Shown piece after piece: positions 53,698 through 62,765 of a stretch of 64,000 nucleotides of DNA. The DNA is taken from assembly GCA_965231905.1 (NCBI GenBank), contig CBDDOO010000001.1, positions 744,001-808,000 on the forward strand, written 5' to 3'. Made by a program: the position numbers and the translations under genes. Position 1 is the stretch's first letter. Every line of letters starts with the position of its first letter. Below the pieces are notes generated by a model. That model was given only the letters and a program-made list of their open reading frames with translations. It was not told where the DNA came from and ran no database searches. The stretch is from G963663315 sp965231905 (lineage in GTDB: Bacteria > Pseudomonadota > Gammaproteobacteria > Arenicellales > Poriferihabitantaceae).

Positions 53698-55887
53698 TTA
53701 TGACTGGATTGCCCGTGCGCCACTCGCATTATACAAGGGGATCGCAACCGTAACCCGTACTCCACTTGCGTCGACCCTGTTTTCTGCCCAAACCTTGCCC
53801 TGATGGTATTCGACAATCAATCGCACGACAAACAGGCCGAGGCCGAGGTGGGAGTGTTGAGCATTGCTCTTACCGCAGGAAACCATCGGGTCGAACAACC
53901 GGGTACTGTTGATGTGTTCGGGTAACTCCCTGCCATGGTTGAGGACAGATATTTTCGCATTTTTACCATTTTGCGTGATTTTTACGACGACCGGCTTGTA
54001 CCACTCGCTGAACTGTACCGCGTTGTCGATCAGTTTGTCCATCATTTGCGCGAGATGGTCCGGGCTGCCCTTGATTACGATTGCATGGGAGCGGATGTCC
54101 AGCAGGAATTCCTGACCGGGGTGGCTGGCGCGATACCCGCCCATGTAATCGGATAACAAGTTGACCAGATTGACTGATTTTTTCGTTTCACTACGCATGG
54201 CCTCTTCAAGATTTGCCGCCTCGGTCAGGTTGGTCAGAATGAGGCGCAGTCGATGGACTCCGTTCAAGGCTCGTTGCATGTGCGTATTCTGTTGGATCCG
54301 GGGTATATCGGTTTCCAGTATCTGCAGGGAAGAACTGACCACGTTCAGCGGATTATTCATCTCATGGGCCAGCGTATCCGGCATGCCTTCCAGGTATCGC
54401 GTGTATCCCGACAGGCGATTCAACATGCCGGTGATACTGCGACCCAGATCCCCAAGTTCGTCCTCAGGATAAAGTCGTGAAGGAATCCGGTCTTCGAGCA
54501 CACGTCCTTCCGGAGTAATCGCTTGCTCTGTGGTGTCGTGCAATCGGCGAACCCGTACCGTCAGCCGCCAGGCAAAAATGAATAACGTGGCCAGCACAAG
54601 AATGAATACCCCAATGGTGATCAGGGTCAAGTTGCGCAGCAGCTGGTACTGCAGGGCCAGTATCGCGTGAATGCTTTGCTCTACCACAACGGCGCCGAGA
54701 ATCTCGTTGCCGGAGCGAATTGGATATCCGGCTGCGACAATTTCCGCTTTTCCATCCAGTGAAAGACGCAACTCGGCCTTCGGGGTGCCGTTCAGTATCG
54801 TCGTGAAAATCGGGTCTGGTCTAAGGGTCAATTCGGGAGAATGATCGGTGAATCGGGTGGAAGGACGACTGAGCAGGTTGTTTATCCAGGTCTGGATATG
54901 GCCGTACAGGGTGTTGTCAGGGTTTTCCTCTTCCCTGGGCGTCTGTGAGATGGGGGAGATGAGTCCGCCTACCACTGCGCGTACCCGTTGAAGATTGTCC
55001 AGAATCCAGATTCGTGATTGAGGTTGGTCAAGGCCTTGCAGTATCCGGGTCAATTCGGGCGATGTAATCAGTACCTGACTCGGTTGCTTGCCGGATATTT
55101 GCGGGGAAACGGGGATTATCTGGTCGAGTTCGCGATTGTCGGGGTCATCCACGTCGACTGCAAAGAACCCGATTCTGGAGCGATATCCAATCAAATCACG
55201 GGGGATACGCAGTTCGATCTGGTAACCCCATTCGGTTGTGGCCAGTTCTGCGGTAAATGTGGTTACGTCACTTCCTTCCAGAGGCGTCTCCCATTTTTCG
55301 TCAACCAGAAATGTGCTCATTCTGCCCGGTTCTGACGCCACCAGAAGATAGCGTTCGAGTTCACCTTCCGGTAGCTGAATCAGCATTCTGATCTGGTCGC
55401 TGTTATTAAGCGAGAGCAGTTCAAGGTCCCGGTAGATCAACTCGTCGTCATTGATTTCGAACAATACATACAGGTATTGTTCATAATACCCGACGACGTT
55501 CTTTGCAGAAAAGGAATCCGGGTCATATTCACCGTCACAGATGAGCAGTTCGTTACCGGTATAATAGTTGGCGTATTCCTGCACCGATCCCCAATCGGTG
55601 GCTTGACCGTCCAGCTGGATCAGATTATCCAGTTTGTGAGCGTACAGACCGCTTTTGTCGCCCAATACTTCCGGCACCCCGGTTTCCGGACTGAACAACT
55701 CTGTCCGGTCATTGAGCAGAGTGGCAATCCCGTTAGCGGTCAGCAGCAACGCATTTTTTTGTCCCTGCACCAGAAACTGTTTTATCTCCTGCACATATTG
55801 ATAGCCCATCCATGGGATCACCAGCAATATCAATACGATCCACATCAGTCTGGCGCGTATGCTGAGTGTTCGCAATGATTTGCGCAT
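53698..55887 (-). CDS. pdsS: Sensor histidine kinase of the proteobacterial dedicated sortase type
   Basis: A 729-residue membrane kinase. A first membrane helix at about 14-30 and a second at about 420-440 bracket a large periplasmic sensor with a CBM9-like first half (QLDGQATDWGSVQEYANYYT and following). A HAMP linker (RIPSRLYPEDELGDLGRSI) leads to the phospho-acceptor His508 in LAHEMNNPLNVVSSSL, and the ATPase domain has LIDNAVQFSEW and HLGLGLFVVRLI. This architecture and the sequence character match my recollection of the kinase paired with dedicated sortase systems in marine proteobacteria (TIGR03785). No sortase is seen in the window. Confidence 0.75.
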   Translation of the reverse strand: MRKSLRTLSIRARLMWIVLILLVIPWMGYQYVQEIKQFLVQGQKNALLLTANGIATLLNDRTELFSPETGVPEVLGDKSGLYAHKLDNLIQLDGQATDWGSVQEYANYYTGNELLICDGEYDPDSFSAKNVVGYYEQYLYVLFEINDDELIYRDLELLSLNNSDQIRMLIQLPEGELERYLLVASEPGRMSTFLVDEKWETPLEGSDVTTFTAELATTEWGYQIELRIPRDLIGYRSRIGFFAVDVDDPDNRELDQIIPVSPQISGKQPSQVLITSPELTRILQGLDQPQSRIWILDNLQRVRAVVGGLISPISQTPREEENPDNTLYGHIQTWINNLLSRPSTRFTDHSPELTLRPDPIFTTILNGTPKAELRLSLDGKAEIVAAGYPIRSGNEILGAVVVEQSIHAILALQYQLLRNLTLITIGVFILVLATLFIFAWRLTVRVRRLHDTTEQAITPEGRVLEDRIPSRLYPEDELGDLGRSITGMLNRLSGYTRYLEGMPDTLAHEMNNPLNVVSSSLQILETDIPRIQQNTHMQRALNGVHRLRLILTNLTEAANLEEAMRSETKKSVNLVNLLSDYMGGYRASHPGQEFLLDIRSHAIVIKGSPDHLAQMMDKLIDNAVQFSEWYKPVVVKITQNGKNAKISVLNHGRELPEHINSTRLFDPMVSCGKSNAQHSHLGLGLFVVRLIVEYHQGKVWAENRVDASGVRVTVAIPLYNASGARAIQS

Positions 55888-55922
55888 GGCGCTTGCAAGC
55901 GGATGTCAGGAAAAAAGGCCGG

Positions 55923-56618
55923 TCATTCCGGTTGCCAACGGTAGCCCACCCCGAATACTGTCTGGATCATCGAAAAAGAGTCATCAATTTCCCTGAATTT
56001 TTTGCGGACACGTCGAACATACCCGTTGATCGTATTTTTCTCGACATAGCTCTGGCGGGTGACCTGCATCAGAGCCTCATAAGTCTTGACATGCCCCGGG
56101 TTCCTGGCCAACGCTTCGATCAGCCAGAATTCGGTCAGGGTCAAATGCAGCAATTGTCCCTTCCAACTGACCGACATGCTGCTCTGATTGACTTCAAGGT
56201 CTCCCAGGACCAGCGCCGATGGAGTCAGGGTTTCACTATGAACCGAACTCTCGATCCGGAACAAAGAGGATACCCGAACCGCAAGGAACTGGAGGTTTAC
56301 CGGTTTGGTGATGTAGTCCCAGGCATCCAGTCTGAGTCCGGACACCCTGTCGACATCATTGTCACGGGCAGTCAGGAAAATAATTGGCATCTGGGGGTTT
56401 GTTCTCCTCAAGTAACGGCACAGTTCAAAGCCGCCATCCATTTCGTTTTCCAGCATGATGTCCAGTATCGCAAGATCGGGCAGGGATTTACCGAACCCTT
56501 CCATGGCGCCTGCTCTGTTGGGGTAGGTTTGTACGTTATATCCGTGACGGGTCAGTGCATCCGAGTAGTTTTCGCGCTGGTCCGCGTCATCTTCGACAAT
56601 AGCAATCGTTCTCGACAT
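55923..56618 (-). CDS. pdsR: Response regulator, OmpR-like, partner of the PdsS-type kinase
   Basis: A 231-residue regulator. The receiver domain opens with IAIVEDDADQRENYSDALTR, has the phospho-accepting Asp53 in LAILDIMLE and the conserved Lys in YITKPVN. The C-terminal winged helix (LHLTLTEFWLIEALARNPGH onward, ending VFGVGYRWQPE) binds DNA. The RENY-S-DAL beginning is the feature I associate with the dedicated-sortase response regulator family (TIGR03787). It is 35 bases upstream of the kinase gene and co-directional, so they form one operon. Confidence 0.8.
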   Translation of the reverse strand: MSRTIAIVEDDADQRENYSDALTRHGYNVQTYPNRAGAMEGFGKSLPDLAILDIMLENEMDGGFELCRYLRRTNPQMPIIFLTARDNDVDRVSGLRLDAWDYITKPVNLQFLAVRVSSLFRIESSVHSETLTPSALVLGDLEVNQSSMSVSWKGQLLHLTLTEFWLIEALARNPGHVKTYEALMQVTRQSYVEKNTINGYVRRVRKKFREIDDSFSMIQTVFGVGYRWQPE

Positions 56619-56780
56619 GTCAATCTCCCAGTGAATTTCAGCTATCAGTATAACGGAAAAAAAAGGTAAAACATGGGGGTTTAAGCCCGATTAATGCCAT
56701 GAATTTGCCACCCCCTCCCCCTGATGTCGCCATTCCGATACAGTGTAATAGTATTGATTGAGAATGTATGGAGTTGTGCC

Positions 56781-57038
56781 ATGAGCCAGAAAGTTTTTAT
56801 CCCTGTGACCGATGAAATCCTCTACGAACATCCCGAGTTGATTACCACGCCGTTGCGCCCCTATCTGGCAGACAACCCCTGTTTTCACTGGATGGCGATG
56901 ATCGATATGGCAGATCCGTCAGGGACACGAATCAAGGACAAACTGTACTTTGATCATGCCGTGGTACTGGACGATGTGGCGCTGGACGGCAACGCGGTCA
57001 GACGTCCCGAATATCAAACCGGTTCCAGTCTGGCATAG
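56781..57038 (+). CDS. Small conserved-looking protein of unknown function
   Basis: An 85-residue acidic cytoplasmic protein with no motif I recognise. It begins MSQKVFIPVTDEILYEHPEL and contains FHWMAMIDMADP. I chose the ATG with GGAG 8 bases before it; a longer frame would add 19 doubtful residues. It is convergent with uvrD and overlaps its 3' end by 25 bases. Codon usage looks like its neighbours, so I believe it is a real gene. Confidence 0.6.
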   Translation: MSQKVFIPVTDEILYEHPELITTPLRPYLADNPCFHWMAMIDMADPSGTRIKDKLYFDHAVVLDDVALDGNAVRRPEYQTGSSLA

Positions 57039-59197
57039 TCACAAATCAGCCACTTGGCCCCGGCGTTGCTGAAATGGACCTGAACCCGGGCGTGGGCGCC
57101 CTGGCCTTCCAGGCTTAAAACCACTCCCTCACCGAATTTCCCGTGCCGGACCCGTAGGCCGGGTCGAAGACCATTGCTGGTCATTGCCGCCGACGCGGCG
57201 CCGTTGCCTGTGCTCGTGAATGAACCTCCGAATACATTATTCCCGGGTTTCGGGTTTTTGATCCACTCGATGCATTGCTCAGGAATTTCAGCGAAGAACC
57301 GGGACGGCCTGGTATAATGATCCTTGCCATACAGTCGGCGTATTGTTGCATGGCAGAGAACCAGTTGTTGCATCGCCCGGGTCATGCCAACGTAGCATAA
57401 TCGCCGCTCTTCTTCGAGATTCTCTTCCTCCAGGCATCTTTGGTGGGGCAGTATGCCGTCTTCCATTCCACACAGGAATACCAGAGGAAATTCCAGTCCC
57501 TTCGCGGAGTGCAGGCTCATCAATTGTACGTAATCATCCCGGGTTTCGGACTGTTCCGGGGCGGCCTCCAGGGAGGTGTGCGCCAGAAACAGCGCCAGAT
57601 CATCCATTTCAGCATCGAAGCCTGCATCTTCATCGGTGACGAAATTGCGGGTGGCATTGACCAACTCTTTCAGATTTTCAACCCGTGCCCTGGCTATTTC
57701 TCCCTGTCCCTTGCCATGATGTTCGAGCAGACCGCTGCGCTGCAACACCTGATCGGTCAATTCCGCCAGTTCCAGCGTTTCAGTGTCCACCGCAATCCGG
57801 TTGATCAGATCCTGAAAACGGCTGACCGCATTCAATGCCTGTCCAGACAACTCCCTCCGGGTGATGAGCCGGGCTGCGGCATCCCATAAGGATATGGACT
57901 CGGCTCGCGACCGTTGACGAATCGCATCCAGTGTCCGGTTGCCGATACCGCGGGTGGGCAGGTTCACAATGCGTTCAAATGCCGGGTCCGAATCCCGGTT
58001 ATTGATCAATCGCAAATAGGCCAGCGCATCCTTGATTTCGGCTCGGTCGAAAAACCGGAACCCGCCATAGACACGGTAGGGAATTCCCTGTTTGATCAGT
58101 TGCTCCTCAAACACGCGGGACTGGGCATTGGAGCGGTACAGAATAGCCGTCTGGTCCCTCCTGTTGCCACGTCTGACCCAGTCCTGAATATGGCCTGTGA
58201 CGAATCGGGCTTCGTCGATTTCGTCACTCGCGGTGTAGACCCGAACGGGCGCCCCGGCGGGTTGTTCAGTCCACAACTCCTTGCCCAATCGCCGGGCATT
58301 GTTCACAATCACGGCGTTCGCGCATTTTAGTATGTTGCTGGTCGAGCGATAATTCTGTTCCAGCCTGAAGACGTTGACTTGTCCGAAATCTTTCTCGAAA
58401 CTGAGAACGTTTTCCACGCGCGCTCCCCGCCATCCGAAAATCGACTGGTCGTCGTCACCCACGACAAACAGGCTTCGGTGTTGGGCAGACAGAATCCGGA
58501 GCCATTGATACTGGATGCTGTTGGTATCCTGAAATTCATCGACCAGGATATGGCGGAACCGGTTTTGCCAGTTTTCACGCACCGTTTGATTATTGCGAAA
58601 CAGTTCTACGGTACGCAGCAGAAGTTCGGCAAAGTCCACCAGCCCGGAGCGGCGGCAGCGGTTTTCGTAAGCGAGGTAGATCTGGTAAAAGGTCTGTTGG
58701 TAACTGTTATTAGTTGTGGGCAGGGTTTCCGGGCGAATCGACTCCTCCTTATGGTTGCCGATCATCCCCTGCAACTGGCGCGGGGGCCAGTGGGTCTCAT
58801 CAAGATCAAGCTCTTTCAGAATGCGGCGTATCAACCGGTACTGGTCATCCTGATCGAGGATTTCGAAATCCTGCGGCAGCCCTGCATCTTCATGATGCAA
58901 CCGTAACAAACGATGACAAAGGCCATGAAAGGTGCCGATCCACAGGCCGGCAAGCGGGGTTTTGAACAGATTGCCGATGCGCCCGCGCATCTCCCTCGCC
59001 GCCTTGTTGGTGAAGGTGACCGCCAGAATGGACGCCGGAGGAACCTGATGTCCTTCAATCAGATAAGCGATGCGATGAGTGAGTACCCGGGTTTTTCCGC
59101 TGCCTGCGCCGGCCAGTACCAGCGCCGGCCCCGGTGGAGCCGCCACGGCGTCCCGCTGCGCCTCGTTCAGGGGGTCGAAAATATGTGAAACGTCCAT
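57014..59197 (-). CDS. uvrD: DNA helicase II
   Basis: A 727-residue superfamily 1A helicase acting in nucleotide-excision and mismatch repair. Helicase motifs run in order: LNEAQRDAVAAP (Q), LVLAGAGSGKTRVLTHR (I), ILAVTFTNKAAREMRGRI (Ia), ILVDEFQDTNSIQYQW (II), VVGDDDQSIFGWRGA (III), FRLEQNYRSTSNIL (IV), LMSLHSAKGLEFPLVFLCG (V) and RRLCYVGMTRAMQQL (VI). The C-terminal GLRPGLRVRHGKFGEGVVLS is the usual UvrD tail domain. Length matches E. coli UvrD (720); Rep and PcrA are less likely given the tail. Confidence 0.95.
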   Translation of the reverse strand: MDVSHIFDPLNEAQRDAVAAPPGPALVLAGAGSGKTRVLTHRIAYLIEGHQVPPASILAVTFTNKAAREMRGRIGNLFKTPLAGLWIGTFHGLCHRLLRLHHEDAGLPQDFEILDQDDQYRLIRRILKELDLDETHWPPRQLQGMIGNHKEESIRPETLPTTNNSYQQTFYQIYLAYENRCRRSGLVDFAELLLRTVELFRNNQTVRENWQNRFRHILVDEFQDTNSIQYQWLRILSAQHRSLFVVGDDDQSIFGWRGARVENVLSFEKDFGQVNVFRLEQNYRSTSNILKCANAVIVNNARRLGKELWTEQPAGAPVRVYTASDEIDEARFVTGHIQDWVRRGNRRDQTAILYRSNAQSRVFEEQLIKQGIPYRVYGGFRFFDRAEIKDALAYLRLINNRDSDPAFERIVNLPTRGIGNRTLDAIRQRSRAESISLWDAAARLITRRELSGQALNAVSRFQDLINRIAVDTETLELAELTDQVLQRSGLLEHHGKGQGEIARARVENLKELVNATRNFVTDEDAGFDAEMDDLALFLAHTSLEAAPEQSETRDDYVQLMSLHSAKGLEFPLVFLCGMEDGILPHQRCLEEENLEEERRLCYVGMTRAMQQLVLCHATIRRLYGKDHYTRPSRFFAEIPEQCIEWIKNPKPGNNVFGGSFTSTGNGAASAAMTSNGLRPGLRVRHGKFGEGVVLSLEGQGAHARVQVHFSNAGAKWLICDYARLEPV

Positions 59198-59272
59198 CAG
59201 AGGGATTGTAACCCAAGTCCCCGGTCGGCATTACAATAACTGCCCGTAATCAATCGCATCCGGGAATAACGT

Positions 59273-59560
59273 GGGCGACCACAGAGGGTCGCCCCTGCAC
59301 ATCATTCAATCTCGGCGCCCATATATCGAACATTGAACACCATTACCGGGCAGTCCTCACGCCAACCGTCATTCGTGGATTCCCGCTTCTGCGGGAATGA
59401 CGGGAGGGGCGGGAATGATGGGGGAGGCGGGAATGATGGAATGAACCCCTGCCGTTATCGTAGGGGCCGGTCACTGTGCCTGCCCGAAACCGATTCCCGG
59501 CGTTTAAGGGTAATCAACCGTTATCACAGGGGCCGGTCTCTGCGCCGGCCCGCAACGTAC
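59273..59560. repeat. Dense dispersed-repeat cluster upstream of uvrD
   Basis: The 464-base gap between uvrD and the aminotransferase gene holds no credible gene but at least four repeat units: GCGACCACAGAGGGTCGC; CGTGGATTCCCGCTTCTGCG with GGAATGACGGGAG and two further GGCGGGAATGATGG copies; TAGGGGCCGGTCACTGTGCC with TGCCCG; and CAGGGGCCGGTCTCTGCGCC with GGCCCG. An open frame across them is just repeat sequence. Confidence 0.8.
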
Positions 59561-59661
59561 TGGAAAAGGTGGTATAGTCAATCGGCCTGAATTGGCTCTA
59601 TGGAAGTTTCTGGCAAGCGGGTTATCTTATCATTTCAGTTTCTGATGCGGAAAATACAATC

Positions 59662-61059
59662 ATGAACAAAGCAGTAGAGATCATCGACAGCGCCGAAATT
59701 GTTGACAGTGACAAGGCGCATGTCTGGCACCACCTTATCCAGCACAAGCCGATTCAGGAAGGGGCGCCGATGGTGATGGTGGAAGGGCAGGGGTTGCGGT
59801 TGAAAGACGCCAATGGCAGGGAGTATCTCGATGCGGTTTCCGGCGGAGTGTGGACCGTCAATGTCGGTTATGGGCGTGAGCGCATTGCCAATGCGGTTCG
59901 GGATCAACTGGCGCTGATGTGCTACTACGCCAATACCGCAGGCAATGTTCCCGGCGCCCGGTTTGCCGAAATGCTGATTGACAAAATGCCGGGGCTCCAT
60001 CGTGTCTACTTTTCAAATTCCGGATCAGAGGCCAATGAAAAGGGCTTCAAGCTGGTTCGTCAGCTTGCAGCGCTTAAAAACAACGGTCAGAAACACAAGA
60101 TCATCTTCCGCGAACGGGATTATCATGGTACTACCATTACGGCTCTGAGCTCGACCGGACAGATTCAGCGCAAGCAACAATACGGTCCGTTTACCCCGGG
60201 ATTCGTTGAGTTCCCCCATTGTCTGGCATACCATGCGGAAAATGGCGATGCCGCGGATTATGGCGTCCAGGCAGCCAGGGAACTGGAACGGGTGATCCTG
60301 CAGGAAGGGCCAGATACCGTGGGTTCGGTTATTCTTGAACCGATCACTGCGGGAGGGGGGGTGATTCCGCCTCCGGAAGGTTATTTCGAGACCATCCAGG
60401 AAATCTGCACTCGCTATGGCGTACTGATCCATATCGATGAGGTAGTCTGTGGCATGGGGCGTACCGGAAAGTGGTTCGGTTACCAGCATTACGGGGTCAA
60501 GCCGGACATTGTAACCATGGCCAAGGGGGTCGCCAGCGGTTATGCCGCGATTTCCTGTACGGTTACGACAGAGGACCTGTTCAATGAATTCCTCGCCGGG
60601 CCGGACCAGGTGATGCACTATTTCCGTGACATCAGCACGTTTGGCGGTTGTGCCGGCGGCCCCGCGGCGGCAATCGAGAACATGCGGATCATTGAAGAGG
60701 AAAACCTGCTCGACAATGTAACCCGGATGGGAGACTACCTGATGGATCAGCTTTTCGCGTTGATGGACAAACACCCGATTATCGGTGATGTCAGAGGCAA
60801 GGGTCTGTTTGTCGGAGCCGAACTGGTCAAGGATCGCAAGACCCGCGAGCCGGTAGTGGAACGTGTGCTTGCCGATGTCGTCACCGACTGCCTGCGGCAG
60901 GGCGTGATGATCGGGCGCACCAGCCGCAGCTTTGTCGAATACAACAACACGTTGTGCCTGAGTCCCGCCCTGATCTGCACCCGGGATGACATCGACGAAA
61001 TCGTAACCGCCATCGACAACGCGCTGGGACGCGTAAGTCCGACGGCCGGGCTGGGTTAG
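59662..61059 (+). CDS. Class III aminotransferase, taurine:pyruvate aminotransferase-like
   Basis: A 465-residue PLP enzyme. Segments such as HVWHHLIQHKPI, MCYYANTAGNVPGARFAEML, RVYFSNSGSEANEKGFKLVR, the PLP region IDEVVCGMGRTGKWFGYQHY with the Schiff-base lysine in MAKGVASGY (about 290), and GDVRGKGLFVGAELV resemble Tpa-type omega-aminotransferases, which deaminate taurine to sulfoacetaldehyde. Related enzymes act on beta-alanine, putrescine or other omega-amines, so the substrate is uncertain. No sulfoacetaldehyde acetyltransferase gene is nearby; the TauE-like permease is more than 55 kb away. Confidence 0.75.
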   Translation: MNKAVEIIDSAEIVDSDKAHVWHHLIQHKPIQEGAPMVMVEGQGLRLKDANGREYLDAVSGGVWTVNVGYGRERIANAVRDQLALMCYYANTAGNVPGARFAEMLIDKMPGLHRVYFSNSGSEANEKGFKLVRQLAALKNNGQKHKIIFRERDYHGTTITALSSTGQIQRKQQYGPFTPGFVEFPHCLAYHAENGDAADYGVQAARELERVILQEGPDTVGSVILEPITAGGGVIPPPEGYFETIQEICTRYGVLIHIDEVVCGMGRTGKWFGYQHYGVKPDIVTMAKGVASGYAAISCTVTTEDLFNEFLAGPDQVMHYFRDISTFGGCAGGPAAAIENMRIIEEENLLDNVTRMGDYLMDQLFALMDKHPIIGDVRGKGLFVGAELVKDRKTREPVVERVLADVVTDCLRQGVMIGRTSRSFVEYNNTLCLSPALICTRDDIDEIVTAIDNALGRVSPTAGLG

Positions 61060-61078
61060 CGCCTGAGTCGGTGGGTGA

Positions 61079-61155
61079 TGGTGGCTACGCCCTGATTCGA
61101 ACAGGGGACCCCATCATTATGAGTGATGTGCTCTAACCAGCTGAGCTACGTAGCC
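61079..61155 (-). tRNA. tRNA-Met (CAT), elongator type
   Basis: 77 nt on the minus strand with encoded CCA. Acceptor GGCTACG/CGTAGCC, D stem GCTC/GAGC, anticodon stem CATCA/TGATG with loop CTCATAA, T arm CCCTG TTCGAAT CAGGG. The fully paired G1-C72 acceptor end argues against the initiator tRNA. Confidence 0.95.
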
Positions 61156-61257
61156 ATATCCCGAAAACCTGTGGATTGCCCGGTGAAGCGGGGTTGCGGA
61201 GCGTACCGCAATCGGCAGTTTGACGCAAGAAACATTGTCGGAACAGACGCTCCCGTC

Positions 61258-61300
61258 GGTTGCGGGCCGGCACGGAGACCGGCCCCTACGATGACGGGTG
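61258..61300. repeat. Dispersed palindromic repeat
   Basis: GGTTGCGGGCCGGCACGGAG followed by ACCGGCCCCTACGATGACGG. Related units occur at 5.5, 29.1 and 59.5 kb. The rest of the 61156-61474 gap holds the promoter listed next and no gene. Confidence 0.75.
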
Positions 61301-61357
61301 GGGACGAAGGGTGACGGTTGGCGTCAGTTTCGGGATGTGGAATTCGATGATTTGTTT

Positions 61358-61386
61358 TTGCATTTTTATCGGACGAACACTATAAT
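61358..61386 (+). promoter_or_regulatory. Sigma-70 promoter upstream of the PqqD-like gene
   Basis: TTGCAT and a perfect TATAAT with a 17-base spacer. Transcription would start near 61393, which rules out the long upstream start of the PqqD-like frame. Confidence 0.75.
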
Positions 61387-61474
61387 CCGCCCATCTGGAC
61401 CGCTTGGTTTGAACCGTAACCGCACTCCTGTTCCAGTTTCTGGAACGGGTAATGATTCTCCTGTTTATCTGGTA

Positions 61475-61759
61475 ATGACAAATACAATGTACAACAAGAC
61501 CCCGAATACTGTGCCCGGCTTCGAGCTTGAGGAAATCGACGGGGAACTGCTGTTGTATTCCCCGGAATTAAATCGTTCGATCCACATGAATTCGACGGCT
61601 TCGATTATCTGGCGATTGTGCGATGGCAGAATGACAGTTGCAGAACTGATTGAATTACTGGCCAGCGCTTTCCCGGAAAGCGAAGATGCCATCGAACAGG
61701 ATGTAACCGATACCATTGACCTGCTGGTCCAGCACAATGCCGTTCAATTGATCGGTTAA
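61475..61759 (+). CDS. PqqD-like peptide chaperone (RRE family)
   Basis: A 94-residue protein of the PqqD type, a small winged-helix fold that binds leader peptides (RiPP recognition element). The typical run is visible: LEEIDGELLLYSPELNRSIH then MNSTASIIWRLCDGRMTVAE and a late DVTDTIDLLVQHNAVQL. The start is an ATG (alternative ATG at 61487); a longer frame would begin before the promoter. It heads a co-directional set with an HprK-like gene 17 bases away and a nucleotidyltransferase, the grouping annotated elsewhere as the HPr-rel-A system. No precursor peptide is visible in the window. Confidence 0.8.
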   Translation: MTNTMYNKTPNTVPGFELEEIDGELLLYSPELNRSIHMNSTASIIWRLCDGRMTVAELIELLASAFPESEDAIEQDVTDTIDLLVQHNAVQLIG

Positions 61760-61776
61760 CCGGTCCCCGCATACAG

Positions 61777-62613
61777 ATGGATAGAAGGGAAATATCATTT
61801 GACGGGCACAAGGTGACAGTCGAATTCATGCATCCGGAAGCCAGTGATCTGCTGTCGTTTCTGTTTTCTGATCTGTCAGAGGAAACCGACAACGAAAGTA
61901 ATGCGACGTTCCTGATCGAGAAAGAAGAAGACCCAGTGCATGACAACTGGAAACTGTCGCGGGACGGCGAATCGATTTTTACCGGGGAATGTATCGCCGG
62001 ACTCGGCGTTATGTTGATGGGCGATGTGCTGTTTCATCTGATTTGCGACAATCGCAAGGGATTGGCCATTCATGCAGGAATGGTTTCTGATGATAATGGC
62101 AGCACTTTGATTCCCGGAGTCAGCGGCTCGGGGAAAACTTCGGTGACGACCTGGCTGGTGACGTGCGGTATGCGCTATCACACCGATGAACTGGTGACCA
62201 TCAACCTTGCGACCGGCGCCGCGAAGGCGTTTACCCGGCCGCTCAATGTTAAAACCTGTGGTGTGTCAGCGATTCAGTCAATCGTTGATCTTGACGCGGT
62301 CCGGGATCAACTCAGAATTTCCCGGGAGGTAACCATGATCCCCCACCGATTGGTGAATCCGGATTTCAAGGCTGATTTCCCGGGTATCAGCCGTATTATT
62401 TTCCCCAGTTACATCGGCGATTCCGCCCCGGAACTGATCAAATTGACCGGAGCGGAAGCGGGGCTTGAACTGATGCGAAGCAATGTGATCGCCAGAAACC
62501 TGCCCGCGCACGGGTTTAATGAGATTACCAGGCTGGTCAGGAACATCCCGGCCTACCGTGTCCACTACCGGCATTACAACGATTTGCCCGCGCTGATTGA
62601 GCAAATCCATTAA
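61777..62613 (+). CDS. HprK-like P-loop kinase
   Basis: A 278-residue protein related to HPr kinase/phosphorylase C-terminal domains. The P-loop is PGVSGSGKTSVTTWL (about 113-127), followed by the HTDELV segment (about 147) that matches the acidic catalytic region, and a hydrophobic GLAIHAGMVSDDNG strand before the loop. It lacks the N-terminal domain of true HprK. Such short forms occur in lasso-peptide and related peptide-modification clusters, where one is known to phosphorylate the peptide. Its exact substrate here is unknown. Confidence 0.78.
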   Translation: MDRREISFDGHKVTVEFMHPEASDLLSFLFSDLSEETDNESNATFLIEKEEDPVHDNWKLSRDGESIFTGECIAGLGVMLMGDVLFHLICDNRKGLAIHAGMVSDDNGSTLIPGVSGSGKTSVTTWLVTCGMRYHTDELVTINLATGAAKAFTRPLNVKTCGVSAIQSIVDLDAVRDQLRISREVTMIPHRLVNPDFKADFPGISRIIFPSYIGDSAPELIKLTGAEAGLELMRSNVIARNLPAHGFNEITRLVRNIPAYRVHYRHYNDLPALIEQIH

Positions 62614-62674
62614 CCCGCCCATCTTCGAGGCGATGTGAATGATGGAAGCGGATTCTCTCCAGACAGGCACAGTG

Positions 62675-62738
62675 ATCCCCGATCAAAGCCTGCCCTCGAC
62701 CGGATCGGGGGCCGGGGACAGGCTCTGTCCCTACGGTA
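62675..62738. repeat. Dispersed palindromic repeat
   Basis: GATCCCCGATCAAAGCCTGC then CTCGACCGGATCGGGGGCCG and GGGACAGGCTCTGTCCCTAC. It shares the GATCAA and GGGGACAGGCTCT parts with the copies at 16.7 and 29.2 kb but in a rearranged form. Confidence 0.7.
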
Positions 62739-62765
62739 GTAGTATGCCTGAAGCGACGCACGAGG

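Noticed and set aside
59367..59445. A CRISPR-like array from spaced GGGAATGA units
   Set aside because: The units are short, imperfect and unevenly spaced, without unique spacers or cas genes; they are palindromic intergenic repeats.
59333..59590. An 85-codon plus-strand frame upstream of the aminotransferase gene
   Set aside because: It is made of the dispersed repeats and gives repetitive Gly/Asn/Arg protein.
59662..61059. A complete taurine degradation pathway
   Set aside because: The aminotransferase is Tpa-like, but no sulfoacetaldehyde acetyltransferase or taurine transporter is nearby, and the TauE-like permease is far away.
61298..61474. An N-terminal extension of the PqqD-like protein
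   Set aside because: The frame would begin upstream of the promoter at 61358-61386, and the extra residues have no PqqD character.
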